From positions 6,509,501 through 6,573,500 of the forward strand of contig NZ_CP048810.1 of NCBI RefSeq assembly GCF_013347965.1: a stretch of DNA of 64,000 nt, read 5' to 3'. The notes under the pieces were generated by a model that made no database searches, was not told the origin of the DNA, and saw only the letters and a list, made by a program, of their open reading frames with translations. This DNA comes from Pseudomonas bijieensis. GTDB lineage: Bacteria; Pseudomonadota; Gammaproteobacteria; Pseudomonadales; Pseudomonadaceae. Positions 16,282 through 25,668 of this stretch are shown here, piece after piece (position 1 is the first letter of the stretch; each line of letters opens with the position of its first letter). A program made the translations under genes and the position numbers.

Positions 16282-17064
16282 ATGACCAGCGATCTCTCCA
16301 TGTACCTCGCTCCCGCAAGGGTTTTACAGGCACAGGAAGCCTGGCTTCGACGTGTCCTGGCGATTTTGGGCGAGCACCGCGAGCAAGAGCAAATTGTTGA
16401 GCCAGCGGCCCATTGGCTTTCCCCGGACCTCTTGTTGTCCCAGACCTGCGGCTATCCGTTAGTCACATCGCTGCGGGGAAGGGTGAGGCTGATCGGGCGC
16501 CCAAGCTATGAGCTTGCCCATAGCTCGGGCGGTGACCATTGCAGTTTGCTGCTCTGTAGAGCTGATTCGGCCGTGACTGATCTGGCGGGTTTCCAGGGCA
16601 GCCATGGACTGATCAACGCTCAGGATTCCAATTCAGGAATGAATCTATTGCGTCATACACTTGCCGGGATCAGCGACCGTGGTTTTTTCTCAAGACTAAC
16701 CTTCACCGGATCGCACAGAGAGAGCATGCGAAGGCTGAAAGATGGCGACGGTGATTTGGCTTCTGTCGACAGCGTCACCTACGACTATCTTGCGAGGGAT
16801 AACAGTGATGAGATCGAAGGCCTGAGAGTCCTGGCGCGAAGTGTGCGCAGTCCCTGCCTGCCCTATGTAACCTCGATTCGGCGAACGCCTGCGGACGCAG
16901 ACTCAATCAGGAAGGCAATGAATGAAGCCTTGAGCCAACTGCCGGAGGTTTCTCGAACGCTGGCTATCAGGGAAGTGCTGCCAGCCAGTGAGGCGGACTA
17001 TGAATGTCTGCTGGAATATGAACGCCGTGCGCTCGATTGCGGCTTTTCGTTTGTATCGTCCTGA
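16282..17064 (+). CDS. PhnD-like phosphate/phosphonate-binding-family protein without signal peptide
   Basis: A 260-residue protein of the PhnD/periplasmic-binding type. The central segment QGSHGLINAQDSNSGMNLLRH and the following TGSHRESMRRLKDGDGDLASVDSVTYDYL match the PhnD-family pattern, in which a repeated SH-x-S and DxAxxDS contact the ligand. No signal peptide or membrane segment is visible at the N-terminus (MTSDLSMYLAPARVLQAQ), so it is probably cytoplasmic. Stand-alone PhnD-like proteins may be ligand sensors or chaperones. It is the last gene of the rightward unit and converges on a chemoreceptor gene. Confidence 0.75.
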   Translation: MTSDLSMYLAPARVLQAQEAWLRRVLAILGEHREQEQIVEPAAHWLSPDLLLSQTCGYPLVTSLRGRVRLIGRPSYELAHSSGGDHCSLLLCRADSAVTDLAGFQGSHGLINAQDSNSGMNLLRHTLAGISDRGFFSRLTFTGSHRESMRRLKDGDGDLASVDSVTYDYLARDNSDEIEGLRVLARSVRSPCLPYVTSIRRTPADADSIRKAMNEALSQLPEVSRTLAIREVLPASEADYECLLEYERRALDCGFSFVSS

Positions 17065-17066
17065 GT

Positions 17067-17082
17067 GAGCCATCCCTGGCTC
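17067..17082. terminator. Small hairpin between convergent genes
   Basis: The arms GAGCCA and TGGCTC around a TCCC loop lie in the 32-bp gap between two convergent genes (ends at 17064 and 17097). There is no T tract. It could terminate weakly in both directions. Confidence 0.3.
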
Positions 17083-17096
17083 GCCCCTCAAGCAAT

Positions 17097-19040
17097 CTAG
17101 AACTTGAACCGTCCCACCAAACCCTTGAGCTGCCCGGAAATATCCGTCAAACGCCCCGAACCGGTTTGCGCCGAGTGGGCGTATTCCTCCACCAGCTGTG
17201 CATCGGTATGGATCTGCGCGATGTGCCGGTTGATGTCTTCGGCCACTTGGTGCTGTTCCTCTGCCGCCGTGGCGATCTGAGTGTTCTGGTCGCGAATCGA
17301 ATCCACCGAGTTGCGGATCTTGTCGAAACTGTCGCGGGCCTGTTGGATGCGTTCCACGCTGGTTTGCGACACCTGCAGGCTGCTTTGCATCTGCTGGGTG
17401 ACTTCCTGGGTGCGCCGCGCGAGGTTGCCCAGCAGGCTGTCGATCTCGCCCGTGGAGTCGGCGGTACGCCGTGCCAGGGCGCGGACTTCATCGGCTACCA
17501 CGGCGAACCCGCGACCTTGGTCGCCGGCCCGCGCGGCCTCGATGGCGGCGTTGAGGGCCAGCAGGTTGGTCTGCTCGGCGATGGAACGAATGGTGTCGAG
17601 GATGGTGTTGATGTTCTTGCTGTCCTGTTCCAGCGCCTGCATGGTCTGGGTCGACTGCTGCAGGTCCTCGCTCAGTTTCAGCACGCTGCCGGTGGCTTCG
17701 CCGATGTGATGCTGGCCGTCATGCACGTCGCGATAACCTTCGTCCGCGCTGGAGGCCGCCTGGCTGCACGAGCGGGCAACTTCGTTGGCAGTGGCGACCA
17801 TTTCATTGAACGCGGTGCTGACCAGCTCCACGGCCTGGCGCTGGCGCCCGGCGGCGTCGTTCATGTTCTGGGCCACGTGGCTGGTATCGGCTGCGGCGGT
17901 TTGCAGGTCGGAAGAGGCGCTGCCGATGCGCTGCATCAGTTGCGCGATCATGCCCAGGAACTGGTTGAACCAGCCTGCCAGGGTGGCGGTTTCGTCCTTG
18001 CCTTGTACCGAGAGTTTGCGGGTGAGGTCGCCTTCACCTTCAGCGATTTCCTGCAGACCGTTGGCAACCCCGCGGATCGGCCGCACGATTACGCTGGCGA
18101 AACTGGCGCCCACCACGGCGAAGACCACGGCCAGCGCGGCGGCGATGGCGGCGATCAGCCAAGTCAGGCTCGAGGCTTCAGCCATTACTTCGTCGCGCTT
18201 GATCAGGCCGATGAAGCGCCAGCCCAACCCTTTGGAGCTGACCACGTTGGCCATGTAGGGCACGCCTTCGATCTCGATCTGGGTCACGCCATCGCTGCTT
18301 TTGGCCAGCTCGGCATAGTTGGGGCCCAGGTCGGCCAGCGGCTTGAAGTTGTGCTTGGCATCGGCAGGGTCCACCAGGACGTTGCCGTTGGCTTCCACCA
18401 GCATCAGGTAGCCGCTCTCGCCCAACTTGATGTTCTTGACCAGTTCGGTCAGTTGCTTGAGCGACACGTCCAGGCCCACCACGCCCACGACGTTGCCGCT
18501 GGCGTCGGCGACGGTGTGTACGGTGCCGATCAGCGACACATCGTCCGGCGCCCAGTAATAGGCATCTGTACGCGCCACGGTGCCTGGTTTGGCCAGGGCG
18601 GCCTTGTACCAGGGGCGCACGCGTGGGTCGTAGTTGGTCATCTTGGGGTCGTCAGGCCAACTGGCGTAGCCACCGTCGCTCATCCCCACGGAAAGGTAGG
18701 CGGTGGTCGGATGGCTTTTGGCGAATCGGTCGAATACTTCCAGAAGCTGTTGATTGATTTCGGGGAGCGGTGTTTGTGCAGCATCGGCCAGGGAGTAATT
18801 TTTCAAACCCTTGGCCGCGATGATCCGTGGATCCTTGGCGATGTATTCGACGTTCTGGCTGATGCCATCGAAGAACTGCTTCATGCCGTTGTCGATCTGA
18901 CGGATTTCACGACCGCTACTGTCCAGGAAGTTGGCTTTCGCGGCGTCGCGCAGGTTCAGCACGACAAGCACCGCCACCAGGATAACCGGGAGGCAGGCGA
19001 TGGCCGCGAACGCCCATGTCAGCTTCTGTTTGATATTCAT
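17097..19040 (-). CDS. Methyl-accepting chemotaxis protein with dCache domain (amino-acid-receptor-like)
   Basis: A 647-residue transmembrane chemoreceptor. TM1 is at about 10-30, a periplasmic dCache_1-type domain at about 31-289, TM2 near 290-315, then HAMP and a cytoplasmic signalling domain. The hairpin tip reads [32 protein letters not shown]. The periplasmic domain has R142-x-W144-Y145 and D191, matching in order and spacing the ligand-contact residues (R-x-W-Y ... D) of PctA-type amino-acid receptors. An amino acid or related amine ligand is therefore likely. It adjoins the betaine-catabolism island, but its base composition is that of the rest of the chromosome. Confidence 0.92.
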   Translation of the reverse strand: MNIKQKLTWAFAAIACLPVILVAVLVVLNLRDAAKANFLDSSGREIRQIDNGMKQFFDGISQNVEYIAKDPRIIAAKGLKNYSLADAAQTPLPEINQQLLEVFDRFAKSHPTTAYLSVGMSDGGYASWPDDPKMTNYDPRVRPWYKAALAKPGTVARTDAYYWAPDDVSLIGTVHTVADASGNVVGVVGLDVSLKQLTELVKNIKLGESGYLMLVEANGNVLVDPADAKHNFKPLADLGPNYAELAKSSDGVTQIEIEGVPYMANVVSSKGLGWRFIGLIKRDEVMAEASSLTWLIAAIAAALAVVFAVVGASFASVIVRPIRGVANGLQEIAEGEGDLTRKLSVQGKDETATLAGWFNQFLGMIAQLMQRIGSASSDLQTAAADTSHVAQNMNDAAGRQRQAVELVSTAFNEMVATANEVARSCSQAASSADEGYRDVHDGQHHIGEATGSVLKLSEDLQQSTQTMQALEQDSKNINTILDTIRSIAEQTNLLALNAAIEAARAGDQGRGFAVVADEVRALARRTADSTGEIDSLLGNLARRTQEVTQQMQSSLQVSQTSVERIQQARDSFDKIRNSVDSIRDQNTQIATAAEEQHQVAEDINRHIAQIHTDAQLVEEYAHSAQTGSGRLTDISGQLKGLVGRFKF

Positions 19041-19333
19041 GACTTCTCCCGCGGAATTTTTTAAGTGTTGGAACGGCGGAAACAGCAGTGGTTGGCGTTG
19101 CGAGTCTCTGGAAGGGAAAAGCGCCCATGCCTACAGCCAATGTATCGACCAAAGTCGTAGGCACTTGAGGCCGTCCGTTTTGGCGCGGGTCGATCAGTAG
19201 AGGGCGTCGGTGCGATTGCACCCGGTTTGACTAGCCTGGAAGATAGCGTGGTTTGCTCTGTCTCTTTGCCTTGTGGTTAACGGCACCCACCTGCAGCAAA
19301 CCCTCATCGTCTTTAAGGTATTAACGAGGCCCT

Positions 19334-20377
19334 ATGCCAAGCGCATTCGAGAGCGTACTCAAAAACAAGAACATGGCTTATCGACCACTCGGAGCGGCAC
19401 CCGCCAGCCAGTCGCCGATTCGCGTCGCGTTTATATTGATGGACAACTTCTCGATGATGTCCTTCACCGGTGCGGTGGATGCGCTGGTGACCGCCAACCT
19501 GATGAGCGACATGCCCCTCTATGAAGTGCTGACGGTGGGGGTTTCAGGAGGACAGGTGACGAGCGACCTGGGCATTGTCATCTCGACCGACATCGAGCTG
19601 GCACAGATGCCGGAAAACCAGGACGTGCTGATCGTTGCCGGCGGCTTTCGGGTGAAGTTGCAAGGCCACCCCTTGCTGCGGCGCAAGCTGCGCGCCAATG
19701 CGGCGTCCGGGGCGATACTGGGAGGGCTGTGGAATGGTGTCTTCTTTGTGGCTGATGCCAATCTGCTGGACGGTTTCGAATGCGCTGTCCACCCGGAAAG
19801 CCGCGCCATGATGGCGGAGGTGTTTCCCCATGTGAAGGTGTCCAGCCGGGCCTATGTCGTTGATCGGGAGCGGGTCAGTTGCGCAGGTGCCAACAGTTCG
19901 CTGCGCATGATGCTCCAGTTGATTCGCCAGACGGGTGGGGCGGCACTGGTGGGCGCCATCGAGGAAATTCTTCGCTGTGATGAGTCGGGCGATGATGCGA
20001 CGGACTTGCCTCCGGTCTTCGTCGAGACCGACCCGACGCTGCCGGAAAGCCTCAAGCTGGCTTTGGAGCTGATGTGGCAAAACGTAGAAGAGCCTCTGAC
20101 CATTGATGAGCTGGCGGCGTGCGTCAAGATTTCCAAGCGGCAGTTGGAACGACGGTTCTGCAGTTTTCTCGGTGCCACCCCAACACGCTATTACCTGGAG
20201 TTGCGCTTGACACGTGCCCGCCAGCTTATCCAGCAAACCAATCGGTCCGTGACTGAAATCGCCGTGGCGACGGGTTTCGTCAGTTCCCCGCACTTCCAGC
20301 GTCGTTTCCGGGATTTCTTTGGTGTGCCGCCTGGCAGTTACCGTTCGAAATCGGAACGCAGACAAACCTTGCGATGA
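19334..20377 (+). CDS. GlxA-family AraC-type regulator (CdhR/GbdR-like)
   Basis: A 347-residue regulator. An N-terminal DJ-1/PfpI (class I amidotransferase-like) domain (VAFILMDNFSMMSFTGAVDAL to about residue 220) is followed by two AraC helix-turn-helices (LTIDELAACVKISKRQLERRF and VTEIAVATGFVSSPHFQRRFRDFF). The PNFS-type DNFSMMSF motif and the architecture are those of GbdR, CdhR, SouR and ArgR, which in Pseudomonas respond to betaine, carnitine, sarcosine or arginine. It is close to the quaternary-amine genes, so it may regulate part of that pathway, but its target is not visible. Confidence 0.88.
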   Translation: MPSAFESVLKNKNMAYRPLGAAPASQSPIRVAFILMDNFSMMSFTGAVDALVTANLMSDMPLYEVLTVGVSGGQVTSDLGIVISTDIELAQMPENQDVLIVAGGFRVKLQGHPLLRRKLRANAASGAILGGLWNGVFFVADANLLDGFECAVHPESRAMMAEVFPHVKVSSRAYVVDRERVSCAGANSSLRMMLQLIRQTGGAALVGAIEEILRCDESGDDATDLPPVFVETDPTLPESLKLALELMWQNVEEPLTIDELAACVKISKRQLERRFCSFLGATPTRYYLELRLTRARQLIQQTNRSVTEIAVATGFVSSPHFQRRFRDFFGVPPGSYRSKSERRQTLR

Positions 20378-20467
20378 AGCCGTCGCAAAATCAGAGATGA
20401 ACTTTGTGATGGGCAAAGGGGGCCGTGCAACTTTGCGGGAGCAGGCTGCGGTGTTACGGACAAAAAA

Positions 20468-20881
20468 TCAGCTGTTATCGTCTGTCTGAGTTTCGGTGGG
20501 CAGGTCTTCGGTTTGCGGGGTGGCTTGCGATGCGGTCAAGGTCGTCTCCTTGCACAACACCTTTCCGACTTCGTCGGCGATCGAGCCGTCGATGATTCGC
20601 CCTTGCATCTGGTCGAACTCGGCTTTCTCCAACCCTGCGAGACTGTTGTACATCCCCATATGCCGCACATTGCGGCTGGCGCAGTCGAGTTCCAGTTTCG
20701 TGTAGTTGGTGAAGTAGGTGCCCGTTCTCTGCACGGTGGCCTGGATGGCTGAACCACTATCGACAGACGAGACGATGGAGTACACGGCATCCGAATCATC
20801 GTAAATGTATTTGATGTTCTGGACATCCGCAGCCGCACTGCACGCAATCGAGATTAAAGCGAGGGATATAAGGGTTTTCAT
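20468..20881 (-). CDS. Hypothetical secreted protein
   Basis: 137 residues, not recognised as a known family. It begins with a clear Sec signal peptide (MKTLISLALISIACSAAA, cleavage probably before DVQNI). The mature part has two cysteines (LDCASRN and VLCKETT), which may form a disulfide, and a low-complexity Thr/Glu-rich tail. It is isolated, with a 285-bp gap upstream that holds no recognised feature. Confidence 0.7.
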   Translation of the reverse strand: MKTLISLALISIACSAAADVQNIKYIYDDSDAVYSIVSSVDSGSAIQATVQRTGTYFTNYTKLELDCASRNVRHMGMYNSLAGLEKAEFDQMQGRIIDGSIADEVGKVLCKETTLTASQATPQTEDLPTETQTDDNS

Positions 20882-21166
20882 GCTTTCTTCCGTGAATAAG
20901 CAAGTCAGGAGTTGATGGCAAAATGAAATTATTGCCTGGGCTCGTGCATCGGGTCAATTTGCTTTGGGTAGGATCATGACCGCCGGTCAGAAACAAAATC
21001 CTTTTGGGAACTTTATAGGCCCCCATGCCTCGTGGCAACAGGCGAGCACATTTCAGGCTGAGAGTGAAGCCAGTCCAAGATGCTTCGCCGCTCCATAGAT
21101 CAAAGCTTGAATTCGCCAAGTCACCCGACTTTTTTTAGAAGTTTTTCGTCTGAATGGCTTCAATGC

Positions 21167-22363
21167 TTACGAGTTCAGCACTTTCGAATTGCCCCATGGC
21201 GTGAAGTCGAGCGTCAGTGCAACAAGAATGGCCCCTGCGGAAATCAGGAAAAGCAAAGCGTGATGTCCGCCACTGGCATTGAACAGTGCTGAATAGGCAA
21301 ACCCGGCGACCGCCTGGAAGGTCGCGAATGAAACCGTGGCACGACTCCAGGCGAGTTGTTGGCGATGATGGTTGGGTATCAGTTCATGCACCCGGGCCAG
21401 GGCCAAAGGCACAATGCCCGGTGGGAAAGAACCAATGACTACCGCCAGTAGCGCCAACGCCATGAAGGTTTGTGAAATCGCCAGCAAGCCGAGGGCAATT
21501 GCCTGCACGAGTAGCACCAGTCGAATACTCCTGCGCGCACCCAGGTGATCGGCGAGAAAGCCATAGCTCACCGGCCCGATAATCGCCCCGAGGCCATACA
21601 TGACCCAGACCAGTGCCCCGACATGTGCCCCGGCCCCGAGGCCGCGGGCCACGTAGTCCACCAAAAAAACCATCGCAGGCACGAGCCCGGCGGCCATGAA
21701 GGCGTACTGGGCGAACAATCGGAAGACAGCCGCAGGCATGGGGGCGTCGGGCGCAGCGCTGGCTGCCACATGCGCCGTGTCCTGGGGCCAGCCAAACCAG
21801 CTCAGCCCGGTCAGTACCAGTGACAGGGCGCCGAGCCCCAGCCAGGTGGCTTGCAAGCCGAGGCTCAAGAGCGGTGGCACAATCGTTCCCGAACCGGCGA
21901 TGCCAAGGCCGATGCCAAGGAAAATCGCACCACTGGCCAACCCTTTGCGCGCCGCCGGCACATGGGGCAATACGGTCGCCGCCACCAGTACCATGATGGC
22001 GCCGCCGGCGATTCCCGACAGTAGCCGCCAGGCGAAGTACCAGGTGACCGAAAGCGGGAAAGCACAGGCGAAAAACGCGCCGGTCACGGCCAGCATCATC
22101 AGCCGCAAGGCGTTCCTGTTGGTCAGTCGGTGGGCCATGGGACGGCCGAGCAGGGCGCCGACCAGGTATCCGACCAGATTCGCTGCCCCCAGGTAGACCA
22201 CGTCATTGGCCGAAAACCAATGGGCCTCGATCAACGAAGGGATCAGCGGCGTGTAGGCGAAACGCGCCAGGCCGATGCTGACGAGGCTGGCACAGAGGCC
22301 GGCGAAGATGGGTAACCAGATGCCCGTGGGCGCGGAGTCGAGCGCAGCGGATGGAGTGGTCAT
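21167..22363 (-). CDS. MFS transporter, YbfB/YjiJ family
   Basis: A 398-residue protein with about twelve membrane segments. The N-terminal IFAGLCASLVSIGLARFAYTPLIPSLIE, with its ARFAYTPL motif, is diagnostic of the YbfB/YjiJ MFS branch, and LVGYLVGALLGRPMAHR forms the loop 2-3 motif. It is divergent from a LysR gene starting at 22475 across a 111-bp gap, the common exporter-regulator arrangement. It is probably an efflux or small-metabolite exporter with unknown substrate. Confidence 0.88.
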   Translation of the reverse strand: MTTPSAALDSAPTGIWLPIFAGLCASLVSIGLARFAYTPLIPSLIEAHWFSANDVVYLGAANLVGYLVGALLGRPMAHRLTNRNALRLMMLAVTGAFFACAFPLSVTWYFAWRLLSGIAGGAIMVLVAATVLPHVPAARKGLASGAIFLGIGLGIAGSGTIVPPLLSLGLQATWLGLGALSLVLTGLSWFGWPQDTAHVAASAAPDAPMPAAVFRLFAQYAFMAAGLVPAMVFLVDYVARGLGAGAHVGALVWVMYGLGAIIGPVSYGFLADHLGARRSIRLVLLVQAIALGLLAISQTFMALALLAVVIGSFPPGIVPLALARVHELIPNHHRQQLAWSRATVSFATFQAVAGFAYSALFNASGGHHALLFLISAGAILVALTLDFTPWGNSKVLNS

Positions 22364-22474
22364 GACAGCGATCCTGTGAAGGGTTTATGGCGCCCAGCAT
22401 ATCGGCTATCGTTGCTGCGTTTATGCAGCGATTTCGCGGCAATGCGATGCAGATTTGCATCACTGGAGAGGCAG

Positions 22475-23351
22475 ATGAATTGGGATGATGCGCGGGTGTT
22501 TCTTGCTGTTTGCCGGGCGTCGACCTTGCGTGGTGCCGCGCGGGCATTGGGGGTGGATCAGGCGACTGTGGGGCGGCGCATCACGGCGTTGGAGAAATCC
22601 CTGAGTGCCGCGTTGTTCCTGCGCACCCCTGACGGTTACGCATTGACAGCCGTCGGCGAGGCGGCACTCGAGGCGGTGGAGAAGATGGAGCATTCGGCGC
22701 TGGAACTGGAGCGCCGGATCCAGGGCCTGGATGATCGCCTGATTGGCAATGTCCGGGTTGCCACTACCGACTCATTGGCCATCGATTTCCTGATTCCCGC
22801 CATTGCCCGCTTGCATGGACGGCACCCTGATGTGCGCGTGCAGCTGGATGCTTCCACGCAGATACTCAGCCTGGTCAAGCGGGAGGCGGACATTGCCGTA
22901 CGCAACACCCGGCCCGACAACCCTGACCTGATCGCCCGGCGGATCGCGCGTTGGCCGGTGGGGCTGTTCGCGTCCCGGGCCTATGTCGATGCCCATGGCC
23001 TGCCGTCGCCCGGCAGTGAATTCGAAGGCCATGACCTGGTGGTCTACCAGCCCTACTTGCAGGGCAGCAAGGACTTTACCCTGGTCTGCGAGCCGATCAA
23101 CCGCGGGCGGATCGTGGCAAGCCTGAGTTCGAGCCTGTTGGTGCGCCGTTCGATTGCCGCGGGCATCGGCGTGGGGGGAAATCCCGGTGTATATGGGGGA
23201 GCGTGACGGGCTGCTGAGGATCTGGCCGGAACGCACGCGCCCGCTGCCTTACGAGGTATGGCTGGTCACCCACGCGGACCTGCGCCATACCGCACGGGTG
23301 CGGGCGGTAATCGATGAGATTGTCGAGGTGTTTGCGCTGGAGAATGAGTGA
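22475..23351 (+). pseudogene. LysR-family regulator interrupted by a +1 frameshift
   Basis: The gene starts at 22475 (MNWDDARVFLAVCRAS), with GGAGAGG a few bases upstream. The helix-turn-helix reads TLRGAARALGVDQATVGRRITALEKSL, and the effector domain continues to RRSIAAGIGVG. A run of six G at 23173-23178 then shifts the frame and gives an early stop at 23206. With five G the reading resumes as EIPVYMGERDGLLRIWPERTRPL through ALENE at 23351, for 291 residues, a normal LysR length. It is either a genuine frameshift or a homopolymer assembly error. It is the divergent partner of the MFS gene. Confidence 0.85.
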
Positions 23352-23370
23352 AGCGGTCATGAGGTCCAAT

Positions 23371-23460
23371 GTGGGAGCGAGCCTGCTCGCGATGGCGTAG
23401 GGTCATTCAGCGTTGATATTGAATGACAGGCCGCTATCGCGAGCAGGCTCGCTCCCACAG
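23371..23460. repeat. REP/REPIN-type inverted pair
   Basis: GTGGGAGCGAGCCTGCTCGCGA at the left is mirrored by TCGCGAGCAGGCTCGCTCCCAC at the right, about 45 bases apart. This is the common P. fluorescens-group REPIN layout. It lies between a LysR gene and the pirin gene. Confidence 0.85.
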
Positions 23461-23485
23461 TGGGGGGCAGGCATAGACACGGCTG

Positions 23486-24208
23486 TCATGGCATCTGTGG
23501 CAGTTCCTGCGGCCGCAGATCGAACACCAGCACCTCGGCATCCTGGCCGTTACTCAAGGCCAGGACCTGCTCCTCGCGCACGCGCACGCCATCACCTTCC
23601 TGTAACGGCACGCCGTTGAGCTCGACAGTGCCTCGGGCGACATGCACGTAGGCATAGCGATCCGGGGCCAGGGTCAGGGTGGCGCTTTGCTCGCCATCGA
23701 ACAACCCGGCGTAGACCCGTGCATCCTGGCGCACCTGGAGCGAGCCGTCGGCGCCATCCGGGGAGATGATCAATTGCAGGCGACCCTGTTTCTGCTCACG
23801 GCTGAAATGCTCCTGTTGATAGCGTGGCGTGGCGCCGCTGACGTTGGGCACGATCCAGATCTGCAGGAAGTGCACCGGCTCGTCCGCACTGTGGTTGAAC
23901 TCGCTGTGGGCCACGCCGCTGCCGGCGCTCATCAATTGCACGTCACCGGGGCGAATGACCGAGCCCGTGCCCAGGGTGTCCTTGTGTTCCAGCGCCCCTT
24001 CGAGCACATAGGAAAAGATCTCCATGTCCCGGTGGGGATGCTGGCCGAAGCCCTTGGCCGCGGCGACCCGGTCATCGTTGATGACCAGCAGGTCGGAGAA
24101 GCCCTGTTGGTTGAGGTCGCGGTAGCTGGCAAAAGAGAAAGTGTGGAACGAGGTCAGCCAGCCGTGACGGGCGATGCCGCGGTCCGAAGCTTTGCGAAGG
24201 GTCAGCAT
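23486..24208 (-). CDS. Pirin-family protein (YhhW-like)
   Basis: A 240-residue bicupin. The metal ligands are H57 and H59 (FGQHPHRDMEI) with H101 and E103 (GVAHSEFNHS), the same positions as in E. coli YhhW, which has quercetin 2,3-dioxygenase activity in vitro. The N-terminus RGIARHGWLTSFHTFSFASYRD is the pirin signature. It is monocistronic between two REP elements. The in vivo role is unknown, possibly redox or flavonoid related. Confidence 0.93.
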   Translation of the reverse strand: MLTLRKASDRGIARHGWLTSFHTFSFASYRDLNQQGFSDLLVINDDRVAAAKGFGQHPHRDMEIFSYVLEGALEHKDTLGTGSVIRPGDVQLMSAGSGVAHSEFNHSADEPVHFLQIWIVPNVSGATPRYQQEHFSREQKQGRLQLIISPDGADGSLQVRQDARVYAGLFDGEQSATLTLAPDRYAYVHVARGTVELNGVPLQEGDGVRVREEQVLALSNGQDAEVLVFDLRPQELPQMP

Positions 24209-24402
24209 GATGATTTCTCCTGATGTTTATGGGCGACGGCTGGGGCCGTTCGCCGAGTTCAGAAGAAGGTTAATGTTTATCAGGATATTCAATAAGCAGG
24301 TGAAAAACGAAAGACTGTCCTGTTTGAGTAGACAATAGAGAATGCCTACCGGCAGATGCTTCGCTTCGACATAATGCTGAGGTTTTTGAGCTACACAAAA
24401 CC

Positions 24403-24493
24403 TGTGGGAGCGAGCCTGCTCGCGATGGCGTTGGATCAGCCAAGCACCAGTGCGACTGACCTACCGCTATCGCGAGCAAGCTCGCTCCCACAG
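24403..24493. repeat. REP/REPIN-type inverted pair
   Basis: TGTGGGAGCGAGCCTGCTCG at the left and its near-complement ending CTCGCTCCCACAG at the right, separated by about 45 bases. It is the main feature of the 326-bp gap between the pirin and GlxA-type genes and ends about 40 bases before the regulator start. Confidence 0.85.
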
Positions 24494-24534
24494 GGGGGTA
24501 TTTACAGTTTCTGGATTTTTTGGCGTCTTTCTCG

Positions 24535-25485
24535 ATGAAAACCGTTGCAATGGTGCTGTTCCCGGATTTTCTGCTGCTCGACATGTCCGGGCCTCTCGAG
24601 GTGTTTTCCATCGCCAATCGCTACCTGGCAGCGGAACAGCGTTATCAACTGCTGACCCTGGGGACCGAGAGCGGGCCGTTGCGGGCGTCCAACGGCGTGA
24701 CGGTGCTGGCCGATATCCATATCGACCAGGCATGGGCGGCCTATGACGTGTTGCTGGTGCCGGGCGGGCCGGGGGCCTATAACGACCAGCACCCGGGATT
24801 GCACACCTGGCTGCGGGCCGCGGCGCAGCGGGCTACGCGCTACGGCTCCATCTGCACCGGGGCCTTCGTACTCGGTGAAGCGGGCTTGCTCGACGGTTAT
24901 CGCGTCACCACCCACTGGCATTACACCGAACGCCTGATCCAACGATTCCCCAAGGCCGTGGTCGAGACCGACAAGATATTCCTGCAGGACAGGCGCCTGA
25001 TCACCTCTGGCGGCGTTACCGCCGGGATCGACCTGGCCCTGTCCATCGTCGCCCAGGACCATGGCCGCAAAGTGGCGTTGGACGTGGCCAAGGTGTTGCT
25101 GGTGGTGATGAAACGCCAGGGCGGACAGGCGCAGTTCAGCCCCTCGGTGGCGGCGGTGTCGACGCAGGAGTCGGCCATTACCCGGGTGCAGAATCATGTG
25201 ATGGAACATCTGGAAGAACCCTTCACCATCGAGCGCATGGCCGCGTTGGCCGCCATGAGCGCGCGGCATTTCGCCCGGGTCTTCGCCCGTGAAGTGAAGA
25301 TGACGCCCATGGAGTTCCTGCAGGGCGCGCGCATCGACCGGGCGCGTCAGTTGCTGGAGACCACCGACCTGCCCCTCAAGACTGTGGCGTTTCGCAGTGG
25401 GTTTGGCAGTGTCCGGCACATGCGTTTTTTGTTCAGTGAAAAGCTCGGCCTGACCCCGGTGCAATATCGTCAGCAGTTCAGTTGA
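24535..25485 (+). CDS. GlxA-family AraC-type transcriptional regulator
   Basis: About 316 residues. A DJ-1/PfpI domain (VAMVLFPDFLLLDMSGPLEVF, then VPGGPGAYND and the nucleophile-elbow region GSICTGAFVLGEAGLLDG) is followed by an AraC DNA-binding domain (FTIERMAALAAMSARHFARVFAREV and KTVAFRSGFGSVRHMRFLFSEKLG). ATG 24535 is preferred, with an in-frame TTG at 24520 as the alternative. Related proteins (FtrA/GlxA group) regulate nearby catabolic or efflux genes. No target is obvious here. Confidence 0.87.
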   Translation: MKTVAMVLFPDFLLLDMSGPLEVFSIANRYLAAEQRYQLLTLGTESGPLRASNGVTVLADIHIDQAWAAYDVLLVPGGPGAYNDQHPGLHTWLRAAAQRATRYGSICTGAFVLGEAGLLDGYRVTTHWHYTERLIQRFPKAVVETDKIFLQDRRLITSGGVTAGIDLALSIVAQDHGRKVALDVAKVLLVVMKRQGGQAQFSPSVAAVSTQESAITRVQNHVMEHLEEPFTIERMAALAAMSARHFARVFAREVKMTPMEFLQGARIDRARQLLETTDLPLKTVAFRSGFGSVRHMRFLFSEKLGLTPVQYRQQFS

Positions 25486-25668
25486 GCCATCGGTGTCCGT
25501 CCAGGGCACCGTGATGTCCGTGGTGCTCCCTGTGCCAGCATTGTCCTGAAGCCTGTGCCTGCCAAGATAACGGCGAACCCTTTGGAAAGGATGCGCGGGA
25601 GCCGGGGCAGACGTGTTCGTTGATCCGCACACTGATGCCCGGACCGGTTATCCGGCGCTGGATCGCCC

